This document shows, piece by piece, positions 1 through 7,773 of a DNA stretch of 64,000 bases. This DNA is from Actinopolymorpha sp. NPDC004070 (GTDB lineage Bacteria; Actinomycetota; Actinomycetes; Propionibacteriales; Actinopolymorphaceae). The DNA lies in contig NZ_JBEXMJ010000016.1 of NCBI RefSeq assembly GCF_040610475.1, forward strand, positions 1-64,000, given 5' to 3'. Numbering within the stretch: position 1 is the stretch's first letter; the number at the start of each line of letters is the position of its first letter. Under the pieces are notes generated by a model, which saw only the letters and a program-made list of their open reading frames with translations, did not search any database and was not told where the DNA came from. Both the position numbers and the translations under genes were made by a program.

Positions 1-333
1 ATCGTGCTGTTCAAACCACTCACCCAGACCGAGATCGAACGCATCGTGGACCTGATGTTCGACGAACTACGCCAACGGCTGACCGACCGGCAGATCAAGC
101 TGCACATCACCGAACAAGCACGCCGGCTGATCGCCCTGGAAGGCTTCGACCCCATCTACGGAGCCCGCCCCCTACGCCGATTCATCTCCCGAGAAGTCGA
201 AACCCGCATCGGCCGCACCCTCCTCGCCGGCGACGTCCACAACGGCGCCGTGATCACCATCGACGCCCACAACAACGAAATCACCGTCACCTACCAAAAC
301 CCCACCCCCGCCACCCAACCCCAAGCCGCCTGA
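1..333 (+). CDS. clpB: ATP-dependent chaperone ClpB, C-terminal part (cut by window start)
   Basis: This is the last ~110 residues of a ClpB/Hsp100 disaggregase, which pulls proteins out of aggregates together with DnaK. The frame is open from base 1, so the gene starts before the window. The residues match the small C-terminal subdomain of the second AAA+ module: the FKPL..EIE.IVDL start, the GFDPIYGARPLRR sensor-2 motif whose Arg contacts ATP, and the following helix/strand typical of the ClpB end. The tail is rich in Pro, Thr and Gln and looks disordered. The next gene begins 28 bp later on the same strand, so a shared stress operon is likely. ClpA or ClpC is less likely because the GARPLRR context and the missing ClpP-loop region fit ClpB better. 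Confidence 0.9.
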   Translation: MVLFKPLTQTEIERIVDLMFDELRQRLTDRQIKLHITEQARRLIALEGFDPIYGARPLRRFISREVETRIGRTLLAGDVHNGAVITIDAHNNEITVTYQNPTPATQPQAA

Positions 334-361
334 GGGTTCGATCGAGGAAGGAACGGGACTG

Positions 362-826
362 ATGACCACACAGACCGAGACGAACGTCGTCGAGTGCGCC
401 AAGTGCGGTCGCCGCAACCGCGTTCCGGCGACAGGGGACGGCGAACCCCGGTGCGGCAACTGCCACGCACCGCTGCCGTGGATCGTCGACGCCGACGACG
501 AAACGTTCGCCGAAGTGGTGGACCGCTCGCGGCTGCCGGTCGTGGTCGACCTGTGGGCAACCTGGTGCGGCCCGTGCCGAATGGTCAGCCCGGCGCTGGA
601 ACAGGTCGCGCGCGACCTCGCCGGCCGAATCAAGCTGGTGAAGGTCGACGTGGACAAGGCACGCCAGGTGGCCGAACGCTTCCGCGTCCAGGCCGTCCCC
701 ACGCTGCTGGTGATGCGCGCGGGCCAGGTGGTGTCCACCCAGCTCGGCGCGGCCCCCGCCGCGCGCCTGCGCAGCTGGGTCGAGGAAGCACTGGCCGAGG
801 ACCGACCGGCCGGTGAACAGACCTGA
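362..826 (+). CDS. trxC: thioredoxin with N-terminal zinc ribbon (TrxC/thioredoxin-2 type)
   Basis: A 154-residue cytoplasmic thioredoxin that reduces protein disulfides. Residues 12-34 carry two Cys pairs (C12/C15 and C31/C34), the zinc ribbon that separates thioredoxin-2 from classical TrxA. The thioredoxin fold follows, with active site WCGPC at 68-72 and the cis-Pro segment VPTLLV near residue 118. The ATG at 362 is preceded by GAGGAAGGAACGG. In E. coli the zinc-bearing TrxC is linked to oxidative stress. Here the gene lies between clpB and a thioredoxin-reductase-like protein, which suggests a redox role in a proteotoxic stress response. Specific partners are inferred. Confidence 0.9.
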   Translation: MTTQTETNVVECAKCGRRNRVPATGDGEPRCGNCHAPLPWIVDADDETFAEVVDRSRLPVVVDLWATWCGPCRMVSPALEQVARDLAGRIKLVKVDVDKARQVAERFRVQAVPTLLVMRAGQVVSTQLGAAPAARLRSWVEEALAEDRPAGEQT

Positions 827-880
827 CAGCCGGGCCGCGAGCCCGAACCGAGAACCCCACCGGAGAATGGAGATACCGAG

Positions 881-1144
881 ATGCCTGTCGCGCTGGATCC
901 ACACCTGGAACAGATCCGTCCGGTCGAGCCCCGCACACCCGCCGGCTGCGAGGAGTGCCTGCGACTGGGCTCGCCGTGGGTGCACCTGCGGCTGTGCCTG
1001 ACCTGCGGCCACGTCGGCTGCTGCGACTCCTCGCCGCTCAAGCACGCCCGTGCGCACGCGCACCACATCGGGCATCCGATCGTGGCGTCCTACGAGCCCG
1101 GCGAGGACTGGCGCTGGTGCTACTTCGACGAGCAGTTCGTCTGA
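881..1144 (+). CDS. UBP-type zinc finger domain protein
   Basis: An 87-residue protein that is almost entirely one ZnF-UBP domain. The Cys/His ligands are C23/C26, C38/C41, C46/C47 and the later His residues of the KHARAHAHHIGHP segment, ending in the aromatic WRWCYFDEQF. In eukaryotes this domain binds the free C-terminus of ubiquitin. Bacteria lack ubiquitin, so the ligand here is unknown. The ATG is preceded by CGGAGAATGGAGATACC. It sits 54 bp after the thioredoxin and 73 bp before the cNMP/thioredoxin-reductase fusion, all on one strand. Family membership is clear; the function in this stress cluster is not established. Confidence 0.85.
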   Translation: MPVALDPHLEQIRPVEPRTPAGCEECLRLGSPWVHLRLCLTCGHVGCCDSSPLKHARAHAHHIGHPIVASYEPGEDWRWCYFDEQFV

Positions 1145-1217
1145 CCGCGAGACCGGTGAACCGCCAAGAGCGGGCCCTGAACCACGACTGATACGACATC
1201 GGAGGGAGGGCCGCCAC

Positions 1218-2915
1218 ATGAACGACCGAGCCCCCTCAACACCGCCGGAACCGTCCACGCAGGTGGAGACCCCGGACGCCCACGGCGCCTACCCGCGACT
1301 GGACGCCCCCCAGATCGACGCGTTAACCACCCGAGGCTCGCGACGCACCGTCGAGGTCGGGGACGTCCTCTTCCGCGAGGGGGACGAGCCGTACGACTTC
1401 TTCGTGGTCGTCTCGGGCAAGGTCGCCAATGTCGCCGACCACGGCACCCCGGAGGAGCGGGTCATCAGCGTGCACGGTGCCGGCCGGTTCCTCGGCGAAC
1501 TCGGCGTCCTCACCGGGCAGCCGTCGTTCTTCACCGCAGTCGTGGTGGAGGCCGGTGAGGTGCTGGACGTGCCGCCCGAGGCGTTGCGGGAAGTGGTGGC
1601 ACACGACCCGGCGCTCGGCGACCTGATCCTGCGGGCGTTCCTGCTCCGGCGGTCCTTGTTGATCGAGTTCGGCGTCGGAGTCCGGATCGTCGGTTCCTGC
1701 TACTCCCAGGACACCCGCCGGCTGCGGGAGTTCGCAGCGCGCAACCGCCTGCCGCACCGCTTCTTGGACCTGGACAAGGACCCCGGCGTCGAGAAGCTGC
1801 TGCGCAGCCTGGCCTTTCGTCCGGAGGACACACCGATCGTGATCCTGGGCGGGCGCCATGTGCTGCGCAACCCCAGCAACGCCGAACTCGCCGAGCGGCT
1901 CGGCCTGCTCGTCCCCGAGCCGTCCCCCCCGCTGCACGACCTGGTGGTGGTGGGCGCCGGCCCGGCCGGCTTGGCGGCGTCGGTGTATGCGGCGTCAGAG
2001 GGCATGGCGGTGATCACCCTGGACTCGGTGGCGACCGGCGGGCAGGCCGGCACGTCATCTCGAATCGAGAACTATCTCGGCTTCCCCTCGGGCATCTCCG
2101 GTGCAGAACTCGCCGAGCGCGCCGTCATCCAGGCGGAGAAGTTCGGCGCCCGGATGCACATCCCCGCCACCGCGACGGCGCTGAAGCAGGACGCGGGCCA
2201 CTACGTCGTCGACGTGGAGGACGGCCCGCCGGTACTGGCCCGCTCGGTCCTGATCGCCACCGGCGCAATGTACCGCCGGCTCCCGGTGCCCCGGCTGGAG
2301 GAATTCGAACCGACCAGCATCTACTACGCCGCCACCCAGCAGGAGGCGCTGTGGTGCGGGCGCGTCCCGGTGGCAGTGGTCGGCGGGGGCAACTCGGCCG
2401 GCCAGGCAACGTTGTTCCTGTCCAACACCGCGAGCCGGGTCACCCTCATCGTCCGTGAGGACGACCTGGGAGCGAACATGTCACGCTACCTCGTCGACGA
2501 GATTCTCCGCCTGCCGCAGGTCGAGGTACGCACCCACACCGAGGTCCGCGAACTGGTCGGGGACGGCACCCTGGAGGCCCTGGTCGTCGAGGACAACCAC
2601 ACCGGGAAACGCGAGGACGTGCCGGCGCGTGCGCTGTTCGTCTTCATCGGCTCGACTCCCTGCACATGGTGGCTGGGCGACGACGTGGCACGCGACGAGA
2701 ACGGTTTCGTCCGGACCGGATCGGACATCGAGCACGACGGAAGTTACCCGAGAACTTTCCTTGAGACCAGCCTTCCCGGAGTGTTCGCGGCGGGCGACGT
2801 ACGCAGCGGGTCGATCAAACGCGTTGCCTCCGCGGTCGGGGAGGGCTCGATGGCGGTCCGGCTCAGCTACGCCCACCTGACGAGGGGCGAGGGGTACACC
2901 GTCGGCCGGCGTTGA
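1218..2915 (+). CDS. cNMP-binding / thioredoxin-like / thioredoxin reductase-like fusion flavoprotein
   Basis: A 565-residue three-part protein. Residues ~38-150 form a cyclic-nucleotide-binding beta roll (GDVLFREGDEP, then a GRFLGELGVLTG phosphate-binding cassette-like loop). Residues ~156-232 look like a degenerate thioredoxin/glutaredoxin fold with one Cys (C161). Residues ~240-560 are a thioredoxin-reductase-type FAD/NADPH module with GAGPAG (246-251), GGQAG, the second dinucleotide site GGGNSA (389-394) and the C-terminal FAD motif VFAAGDVR. Where classical TrxB has CATC, this protein has AATQ (371-374), so it cannot reduce thioredoxin by the usual mechanism. I chose the ATG at 1218 because GGAGGGAGG precedes it and upstream codons overlap the previous gene. 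Likely a cNMP-gated NAD(P)H oxidoreductase in the same stress operon; substrate unknown. Confidence 0.85.
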   Translation: MNDRAPSTPPEPSTQVETPDAHGAYPRLDAPQIDALTTRGSRRTVEVGDVLFREGDEPYDFFVVVSGKVANVADHGTPEERVISVHGAGRFLGELGVLTGQPSFFTAVVVEAGEVLDVPPEALREVVAHDPALGDLILRAFLLRRSLLIEFGVGVRIVGSCYSQDTRRLREFAARNRLPHRFLDLDKDPGVEKLLRSLAFRPEDTPIVILGGRHVLRNPSNAELAERLGLLVPEPSPPLHDLVVVGAGPAGLAASVYAASEGMAVITLDSVATGGQAGTSSRIENYLGFPSGISGAELAERAVIQAEKFGARMHIPATATALKQDAGHYVVDVEDGPPVLARSVLIATGAMYRRLPVPRLEEFEPTSIYYAATQQEALWCGRVPVAVVGGGNSAGQATLFLSNTASRVTLIVREDDLGANMSRYLVDEILRLPQVEVRTHTEVRELVGDGTLEALVVEDNHTGKREDVPARALFVFIGSTPCTWWLGDDVARDENGFVRTGSDIEHDGSYPRTFLETSLPGVFAAGDVRSGSIKRVASAVGEGSMAVRLSYAHLTRGEGYTVGRR

Positions 2916-2997
2916 CGCCGTCGACCCAGTGCGGGGCCTCACCTGGTTGCGCGACGACGAGCTGGGCGCCGAGTCGCCAGGTCCTCGCCCATGTCAC

Positions 2998-3783
2998 TCA
3001 GGGCTTGAAGGCGCGGGTGGCGTAGTAGCCGGGCAGCCAGCCTGCGGTGGCGTCGGAATGGTGCGGGGCCTCGTCGAACCCGGTGATCACGAAGCCGGCG
3101 GCGAGCTGCCCGCCGATCTGCTCGGCCATCGTGTGGCTGTACTCCAGCGGGGCGTTGGCTCCCCACAGCCGCTCGCGCTCCTCGGCCGGGAGGTGCGTCA
3201 GGTCGCTGTACGGCAGGCGGTGGCGGACGACCAGCTCGCCGCGGGTGTCCATGGCCTCGTGGTCGAACAGGTACACGTCAGGGTTGAGGAAGCCGCACAG
3301 CAGCGCGCCGCCCGGCCGCAGCACGCGGAAGCACTCGCGCCACACCGGTGCGAGCTCGGGCACGAACAGGTTCGAGACCGGGTTGAGGACGAGGTCGAAG
3401 GAGGAGTCGCCGAACTCCGACAGGTCGCGCATGTCGCCCAGCACGGTGCGCAGCTCCAGACCCTCGCGTTCCGCGACCATCTGATCCTGGGCGAGCTGAC
3501 GCGGCGAGTTGTCGAAGACCGTGACCCGGGCGCCCGCCGCGGCGAGCGTCGGGGCTTGCTGCCCACCGCCCGAGGCCAGGCAGAGCATGTCTACATCGGA
3601 CAGGTCGGCGGGGAACCACGCCCGGTCGACCGGCCGATACCCGATGAGCACGACGGACCAGTCACCGGCGCGTGCCCGCGCGACGGTCTCGGGGGTGACC
3701 GGGCGCGACCACTCGTTGCCGCTCTCGACCTCAAGGTCCCAAGCCGCGCGGTTGTGCGCTACCGGATCAACGCCCACGGGCAT
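2998..3783 (-). CDS. class I SAM-dependent methyltransferase
   Basis: A 261-residue Rossmann-type methyltransferase. The SAM motif I is MLCLASGGGQQ (residues ~66-76), followed by an acidic motif II (VTVFDNSP), the DMRDLSEF motif after strand 4, and a FRVLRPGGALL post-motif typical of Methyltransf_11/25 proteins. The N-terminus carries the HNRAAWD segment often seen in small actinobacterial methyltransferases. The substrate cannot be read from sequence. It is convergent with the stress operon, ending 82 bp from its stop. No clear Shine-Dalgarno precedes the ATG. Confidence 0.8.
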   Translation of the reverse strand: MPVGVDPVAHNRAAWDLEVESGNEWSRPVTPETVARARAGDWSVVLIGYRPVDRAWFPADLSDVDMLCLASGGGQQAPTLAAAGARVTVFDNSPRQLAQDQMVAEREGLELRTVLGDMRDLSEFGDSSFDLVLNPVSNLFVPELAPVWRECFRVLRPGGALLCGFLNPDVYLFDHEAMDTRGELVVRHRLPYSDLTHLPAEERERLWGANAPLEYSHTMAEQIGGQLAAGFVITGFDEAPHHSDATAGWLPGYYATRAFKP

Positions 3784-3928
3784 ACGGTAGCGCCCCGGCG
3801 ACGATCACCGACGGGGTAGCGACGCGGTGAACGTGCACCGGATCCTGAGTTGGGGCATGGGCCTTCACCGACCGTGCCAGGGACTCCGGCCTGGTGCCCT
3901 CGATGGGCAGCGTGGGTGACTGCTACGA

Positions 3929-4107
3929 CCGGTCCTCCTCGCGGTGCTGATCGCGGCCGGTTTGTGGTGGTCGTACTTCGGTTATCTGCGCGGCGCCGAA
4001 CGGCGGCTGCGCGGCACCAAGAACGGGGCTGTGCCTGGCTGGCGCGCGTCTCCTACAGCTACCTGCACCTGCCGCCGGTGACCGGGGTGGTCTTTTCCGC
4101 GCTCGGC
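3929..4107 (+). pseudogene. remnant of a low-temperature-requirement A (LtrA) family membrane protein
   Basis: Two adjacent reading frames together give a short LtrA-like stretch. From 3929 one frame reads a hydrophobic run ending [18 protein letters not shown]. From about 4034 a second frame reads [20 protein letters not shown]. Both are in the order found in LtrA family membrane proteins (a WW.YF segment, then a Y.YLH.P segment). A frameshift near 4030 separates them, and neither a start nor the other transmembrane segments are present. The fragment ends where a LysR remnant begins on the other strand. Family assignment is from recalled motif pattern. Confidence 0.5.
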
Positions 4108-4258
4108 TGCGCTCGAACAGGGTGACGTGCAGGTCCCGTTCGAGTGCGTGGATCTGTTGGGACAGCGACGGCGCGGCGATGTGCAGCCTGCGGGCGGCGT
4201 GCCCGAGGTGCCGTTCCTCGGCCACGGCAACGAAGTACCGGAGCTGGCGGAGCTCCAC
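4102..4258 (-). pseudogene. truncated LysR-type regulator (helix-turn-helix only)
   Basis: From the GTG at 4258, about 53 residues read as a canonical LysR N-terminus: [19 protein letters not shown], an HTH with [20 protein letters not shown], then [12 protein letters not shown]. Homology stops there, and the frame runs into sequence antisense to the LtrA remnant. The ~230-residue co-inducer domain is absent, so this cannot be a working LTTR. It points away from the formaldehyde-dehydrogenase remnant at 4434, the usual divergent layout of a LysR and its target. Confidence 0.7.
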
Positions 4259-4433
4259 GACCAGCCATGTGCGACCCCGGCTGATGGGCCGGAGGAAACG
4301 CGTCATGGCAGTGACGCATGACCACCGCAAGAGTGGGCACGAGGCCCTTAGCCGACGTCAAGGCCCAGCCCGCAGAGCCCGTCGAACCCCTGGGGTCGCA
4401 GGCTTCCCAGCACACCCCATCAGGAGGCTTCTC

Positions 4434-4560
4434 ATGAAGCGACGTCCCCGACGCGGAGATCGAACGTCCTACCGACGTTCTCGTGCGGATCACCGCCGCC
4501 AACATCTGCGGCTCGGACCTGCATATGTATGAGGGCCGGACCGACTTCGACCTGTCCACC
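4434..4560 (+). pseudogene. N-terminal remnant of a zinc alcohol/formaldehyde dehydrogenase
   Basis: From about 4441 one frame reads a stretch ending [18 protein letters not shown], the signature start of glutathione-independent formaldehyde dehydrogenase-like zinc alcohol dehydrogenases; the Cys of ICGSD is the catalytic zinc ligand. The ATG at 4434 is one base out of frame with it, and similarity ends near residue 45, where about 340 residues are missing. The gene is therefore both frameshifted and deleted. Confidence 0.65.
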
Positions 4561-4612
4561 AGCCGCTCACGGCCGAGTTCGCGGGCAGCACGACCGAGAA
4601 AGCGGTGAGGTC

Positions 4613-4920
4613 ATGACCGTGACCAAGGGGTTGTTGGTCCGCTTCGACGCCCTCCCCGGCAAGGAGGAGGAGGAGGAGGAGGTGATGGAGGTCCTCGACA
4701 GCGGCCTTGCACCGGTGAACCAGGAGTCGGCAACCATCGCGTGGGGATCCGGCTCGGACCATCCTCGTTCGCGATCTTCGACGTGTTCCCCGACGAGGCC
4801 GGCCGCGACACCCACCTGTCCGGCCCGCTCGCTGCAGCGCTCCGCGAGCAGACCGGCACGTCGTTCGCGGAACCCACGATCGACGAACTCGACGTACGGT
4901 CCTCCGATCTTCCCACCTGA
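4613..4920 (+). pseudogene. frameshifted antibiotic biosynthesis monooxygenase (ABM) domain protein
   Basis: The ATG at 4613 opens a frame reading TKGLLVRFDALPGKEE and later NQESATIAW, as in small ABM-domain quinol monooxygenase-like proteins. At about 4744 similarity moves to the next frame, which reads GIRLGPSSFAIFDVFPDEAG and runs to a TGA at 4918-4920. Joined, the parts would make a normal ~100-residue dimeric alpha+beta barrel protein. The likely lesion is loss of about four bases around a missing Phe codon. A run of six GAG codons (4664-4681) lengthens the acidic segment. This is a broken gene unless the frameshift is a sequencing error. Confidence 0.65.
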
Positions 4921-5070
4921 GTTGGGGCCACGACCGCAGAGCACGAACCCCGAGCGGAGGGGCCGCCGCAGCGGTGCGCCGACGTCGGAAGCGACCGTGA
5001 ATCGGGCGCGCCTTGACCGCTGCGGAGCGATGGACGCCCATCGCGGCCCAATCTGCGCTTGTGCGGTCCG

Positions 5071-6174
5071 ATGACAGGTTCGCCAGAGGTCGCGGTGATC
5101 GGGGGCGGGATCGTTGGCCTCTCGACTGCGTACGCGTTACGTGAGCAGGGCGTCGCGGTGCGCCTGTACGAGGCCGGTGTGCCCGGCGGCGGCCAGTCCG
5201 CCGGCGAGTCGCGAATCTTCCGGCATGCGCACGACGACCCTCGGCTCGTCGCGTTCGCGCGCGAGAGCCGCGGAGTGTGGGCTGAGTGGGCCGAACGGTT
5301 CAACGTCGAGCTGGTCTCATCCGATGGTGCGGTGGCGATCGGCGAAAGCGCGCTCGCGAGGCTGCGTGTGCTCGACCGTGTCGGCGGCGTGCCCGCGCGC
5401 GCGATCGATTCAGACGAGCTCGCCGAGCGAATGCCGCTGCTCGCCGGGTACTCCGGACCAGCGATGTTCGACGAGGCGGGCGGCGCGATCCGTACGCGCG
5501 CCGCCATCAAAGCGCTCGCGGGTCAGCTCGGGGACGCCGTCGTGACTGGCGAGGTGATCTCGATCGGACCCCTCGGCAGTAGGACGGTTGAGGTGCGTAG
5601 CGTCACCGACTGCGCTGTCTACTCGAACGTAGTCGTGTGCGCCGGCCGCGAAACCGCACGCCTGGCGCGGAGCGTCGGCCTTTCGCTGCCAGTTCGCCTG
5701 GCCGCACACGTGCGGCTGACTTTCGCCGTGAAGGCCGCCGCCCCGGCGCGGGTCGCGTGCCTGCAGGACGGCAGCGGCGACTTCGGCGAAGTCGGCGTCT
5801 ACGCGACGCCGCTCCCGGGCAACAGCCGCTACGCGGTCGGACTCAGCGAGACTGTCGGCGTCCGCGACGATGGGACGTTCATCGACCCGGCGGCAGTTCG
5901 ATCACTAGACGAACGTGCGCGCGAATACGTGGCACGGGCGCTGCCTGGCCTCGACCCCGAGCCGCGCGAGTTTGTCCACTGCTGGGTGACGGACCTCCCG
6001 TGGAGTGAGGACGGCGTGGCCGTCTGGGAGGCAGGTCGAATCCTCTTCGTGGCCGGTCACAATCTCTTCAAGCACGCACCATCACTGGGTCGTGCCCTCG
6101 CCCGGGCCACGACCGGCGACCGTCTCGCCGCCGAGCTCAGGCCCGAGGCGCGCCTCGGCGAACCCCAGCAATAG
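5071..6174 (+). CDS. FAD-dependent oxidoreductase, DAO/sarcosine oxidase-like
   Basis: A 367-residue flavoprotein of the D-amino-acid oxidase superfamily. The N-terminal Rossmann motif is VAVIGGGIVGLSTAYAL with the E of YEAG closing the ADP-binding fold. The middle has the substrate domain, and the C-terminus has a LFVAGHNLFKHAPSLG segment that resembles the flavin-attachment/active-site loop of monomeric sarcosine oxidases, although the covalent Cys position there is not evident. It probably oxidises an amine or N-methyl amino acid to imine plus H2O2. I start at the ATG 5071; a TTG at 5059 is possible. The gene stands alone after the decayed region. Confidence 0.8.
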   Translation: MTGSPEVAVIGGGIVGLSTAYALREQGVAVRLYEAGVPGGGQSAGESRIFRHAHDDPRLVAFARESRGVWAEWAERFNVELVSSDGAVAIGESALARLRVLDRVGGVPARAIDSDELAERMPLLAGYSGPAMFDEAGGAIRTRAAIKALAGQLGDAVVTGEVISIGPLGSRTVEVRSVTDCAVYSNVVVCAGRETARLARSVGLSLPVRLAAHVRLTFAVKAAAPARVACLQDGSGDFGEVGVYATPLPGNSRYAVGLSETVGVRDDGTFIDPAAVRSLDERAREYVARALPGLDPEPREFVHCWVTDLPWSEDGVAVWEAGRILFVAGHNLFKHAPSLGRALARATTGDRLAAELRPEARLGEPQQ

Positions 6175-6297
6175 TTCCCGGTGACCCTTCGGGCGCCGCA
6201 CTCAGGGAGTCGCTGCAGCCCGCTCGCTCCCACCAGCGAGGCCGTGCGGATCCGACGTGTGTGACCGGGCCTCCGGACAGCGGCAGCAGGTCACGTC

Positions 6298-7773
6298 TCA
6301 CGACCCTTTCGGGGTCCGGCTGAGCCGGTAGTCGGACCGCCTGGCGCGCCGGGTGCGGGCCCAGTACTCGAACGAGAATCCCGGCCACAGGGTGCGGTTG
6401 ACGCCGTGTTCGTCGAGGTACCAGCTGGTGCAGCCGCCGGTGTTCCACACCGCCCGGTCGAGGCGGCGCCGGAGCATCGCGGCGAACCGTCGTTGTGCTG
6501 CGGCCTCGACCTCGACGACGTCGGCACGGCTGCGCCGCAGCATCCGCAGGCAGCTCATGACGTGCCTGACCTGGGTCTCGATCATGAACACCACGGAGGT
6601 GTGCGCGAGACCGGTGTTGGGGCCGAGAAGCATGAACAGGTTGGGGAATCCCGCGACCGTGATGCCGTGGTGGGCGCTCACGCCATCGGCCCACGCCTCC
6701 TGCAGAGTCAGGCCGCCGCGGCCGACGATCTGCTGGTCGAGGAGCGCCGAGGTGACCCGGAAGCCGGTGCCGTGGACGATGGCGTCGACGTCGTAGGACG
6801 TGCCGTCGCGGGTGAGGATGCCGTGCTCGGTGATCTCGGCGATGCCGTCGGTGACGAGGTCGACGTTCGGGCGGGCGAGTGCCGGATAGTAGTCCGACGA
6901 CAGCAGGATCCGCTTGCAGCCGATGGTGTAGTCGGGGGTCAGCCGGGACCGCAGGTCGGGATCGGTGACCTGCCGCCGCAGGTGCGCCCGCGCGACGCGC
7001 TCCAGCGGACCGGTCAGTCTCGGGCTCACGGCGAACCCGAGTCCGCGCAGCTCCAGCGCCAGATAGATCGAGGCCCGGAAGGCCCGCATCGCCAGCGGTG
7101 CCGACCGGAACCGCCTTCGCCGGTCTGGCGGGATCTCGGCGTCGGGCCGGGGATGGATCCACGCCGGCGTGCGCTGGAAGACGTGCAACCGGGCCACCTG
7201 CTCGGCGATCCGCGGGACGAACTGCACGGCGCTGGCACCGGTGCCGATCACCGCGACCCGCTTGCCCGTCAGGTCGTAGCCGGAGTCCCATTCGGAGGAG
7301 TGGAACTGCCGGCCGGTGAACCGGTCGCGGCCGGGCACGTCGGGATAGGCGGGCACGTGCAGCGCCCCGATCGCCGACACCACCACCCGCGGTGCGATCA
7401 CCTCGCCCTCGGCTGTCTCGACCCTCCAGCGCCCAGCGGCCTCCTCCCACCGCATCGACGCGACACGCACACCGTAGCGAAGGTGTGGCTCGAGGCCGTA
7501 GGTCCGTACGCACGAACGCAGGTAGTCCCAGATCTCCTCCCGCGGTGAGAACATCCGCGACCAGTCGGGGTTGAGCGCGAAGGAGTAGGAGTACAGATGG
7601 GAGGGGACGTCGCAGGCGCAGCCGGGATAGGCGTTGGCCCGCCAGGTGCCGCCGAGGTCGTCGTCCTTCTCGAGTACGACGAAGGAGTCCAGGCCGGCCT
7701 TCTTCAGCCGGATCGCCATGCCGATGCCGCCGAACCCCGCGCCGACGACGACGATCTCGGGCGTGGCCGTCAC
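6298..7773 (-). CDS. flavin-containing / Baeyer-Villiger-type monooxygenase
   Basis: A 491-residue NADPH-dependent flavin monooxygenase. The FAD motif GAGFGG is at residues 11-16 and the NADPH motif GTGASA at ~177-182. Residues 152-163 (FTGRQFHSSEWD) match the Baeyer-Villiger fingerprint FxGxxxHxxxW[PD]. Such enzymes insert oxygen next to a ketone to give an ester or lactone. The GTG start at 7773 overlaps the stop of the upstream hydrolase by 4 nt (GTGA), which fixes the start and shows translational coupling. Pairing with an esterase-like hydrolase suggests ketone oxidation followed by ester cleavage; the substrate is unknown. Confidence 0.85.
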   Translation of the reverse strand: MTATPEIVVVGAGFGGIGMAIRLKKAGLDSFVVLEKDDDLGGTWRANAYPGCACDVPSHLYSYSFALNPDWSRMFSPREEIWDYLRSCVRTYGLEPHLRYGVRVASMRWEEAAGRWRVETAEGEVIAPRVVVSAIGALHVPAYPDVPGRDRFTGRQFHSSEWDSGYDLTGKRVAVIGTGASAVQFVPRIAEQVARLHVFQRTPAWIHPRPDAEIPPDRRRRFRSAPLAMRAFRASIYLALELRGLGFAVSPRLTGPLERVARAHLRRQVTDPDLRSRLTPDYTIGCKRILLSSDYYPALARPNVDLVTDGIAEITEHGILTRDGTSYDVDAIVHGTGFRVTSALLDQQIVGRGGLTLQEAWADGVSAHHGITVAGFPNLFMLLGPNTGLAHTSVVFMIETQVRHVMSCLRMLRRSRADVVEVEAAAQRRFAAMLRRRLDRAVWNTGGCTSWYLDEHGVNRTLWPGFSFEYWARTRRARRSDYRLSRTPKGS

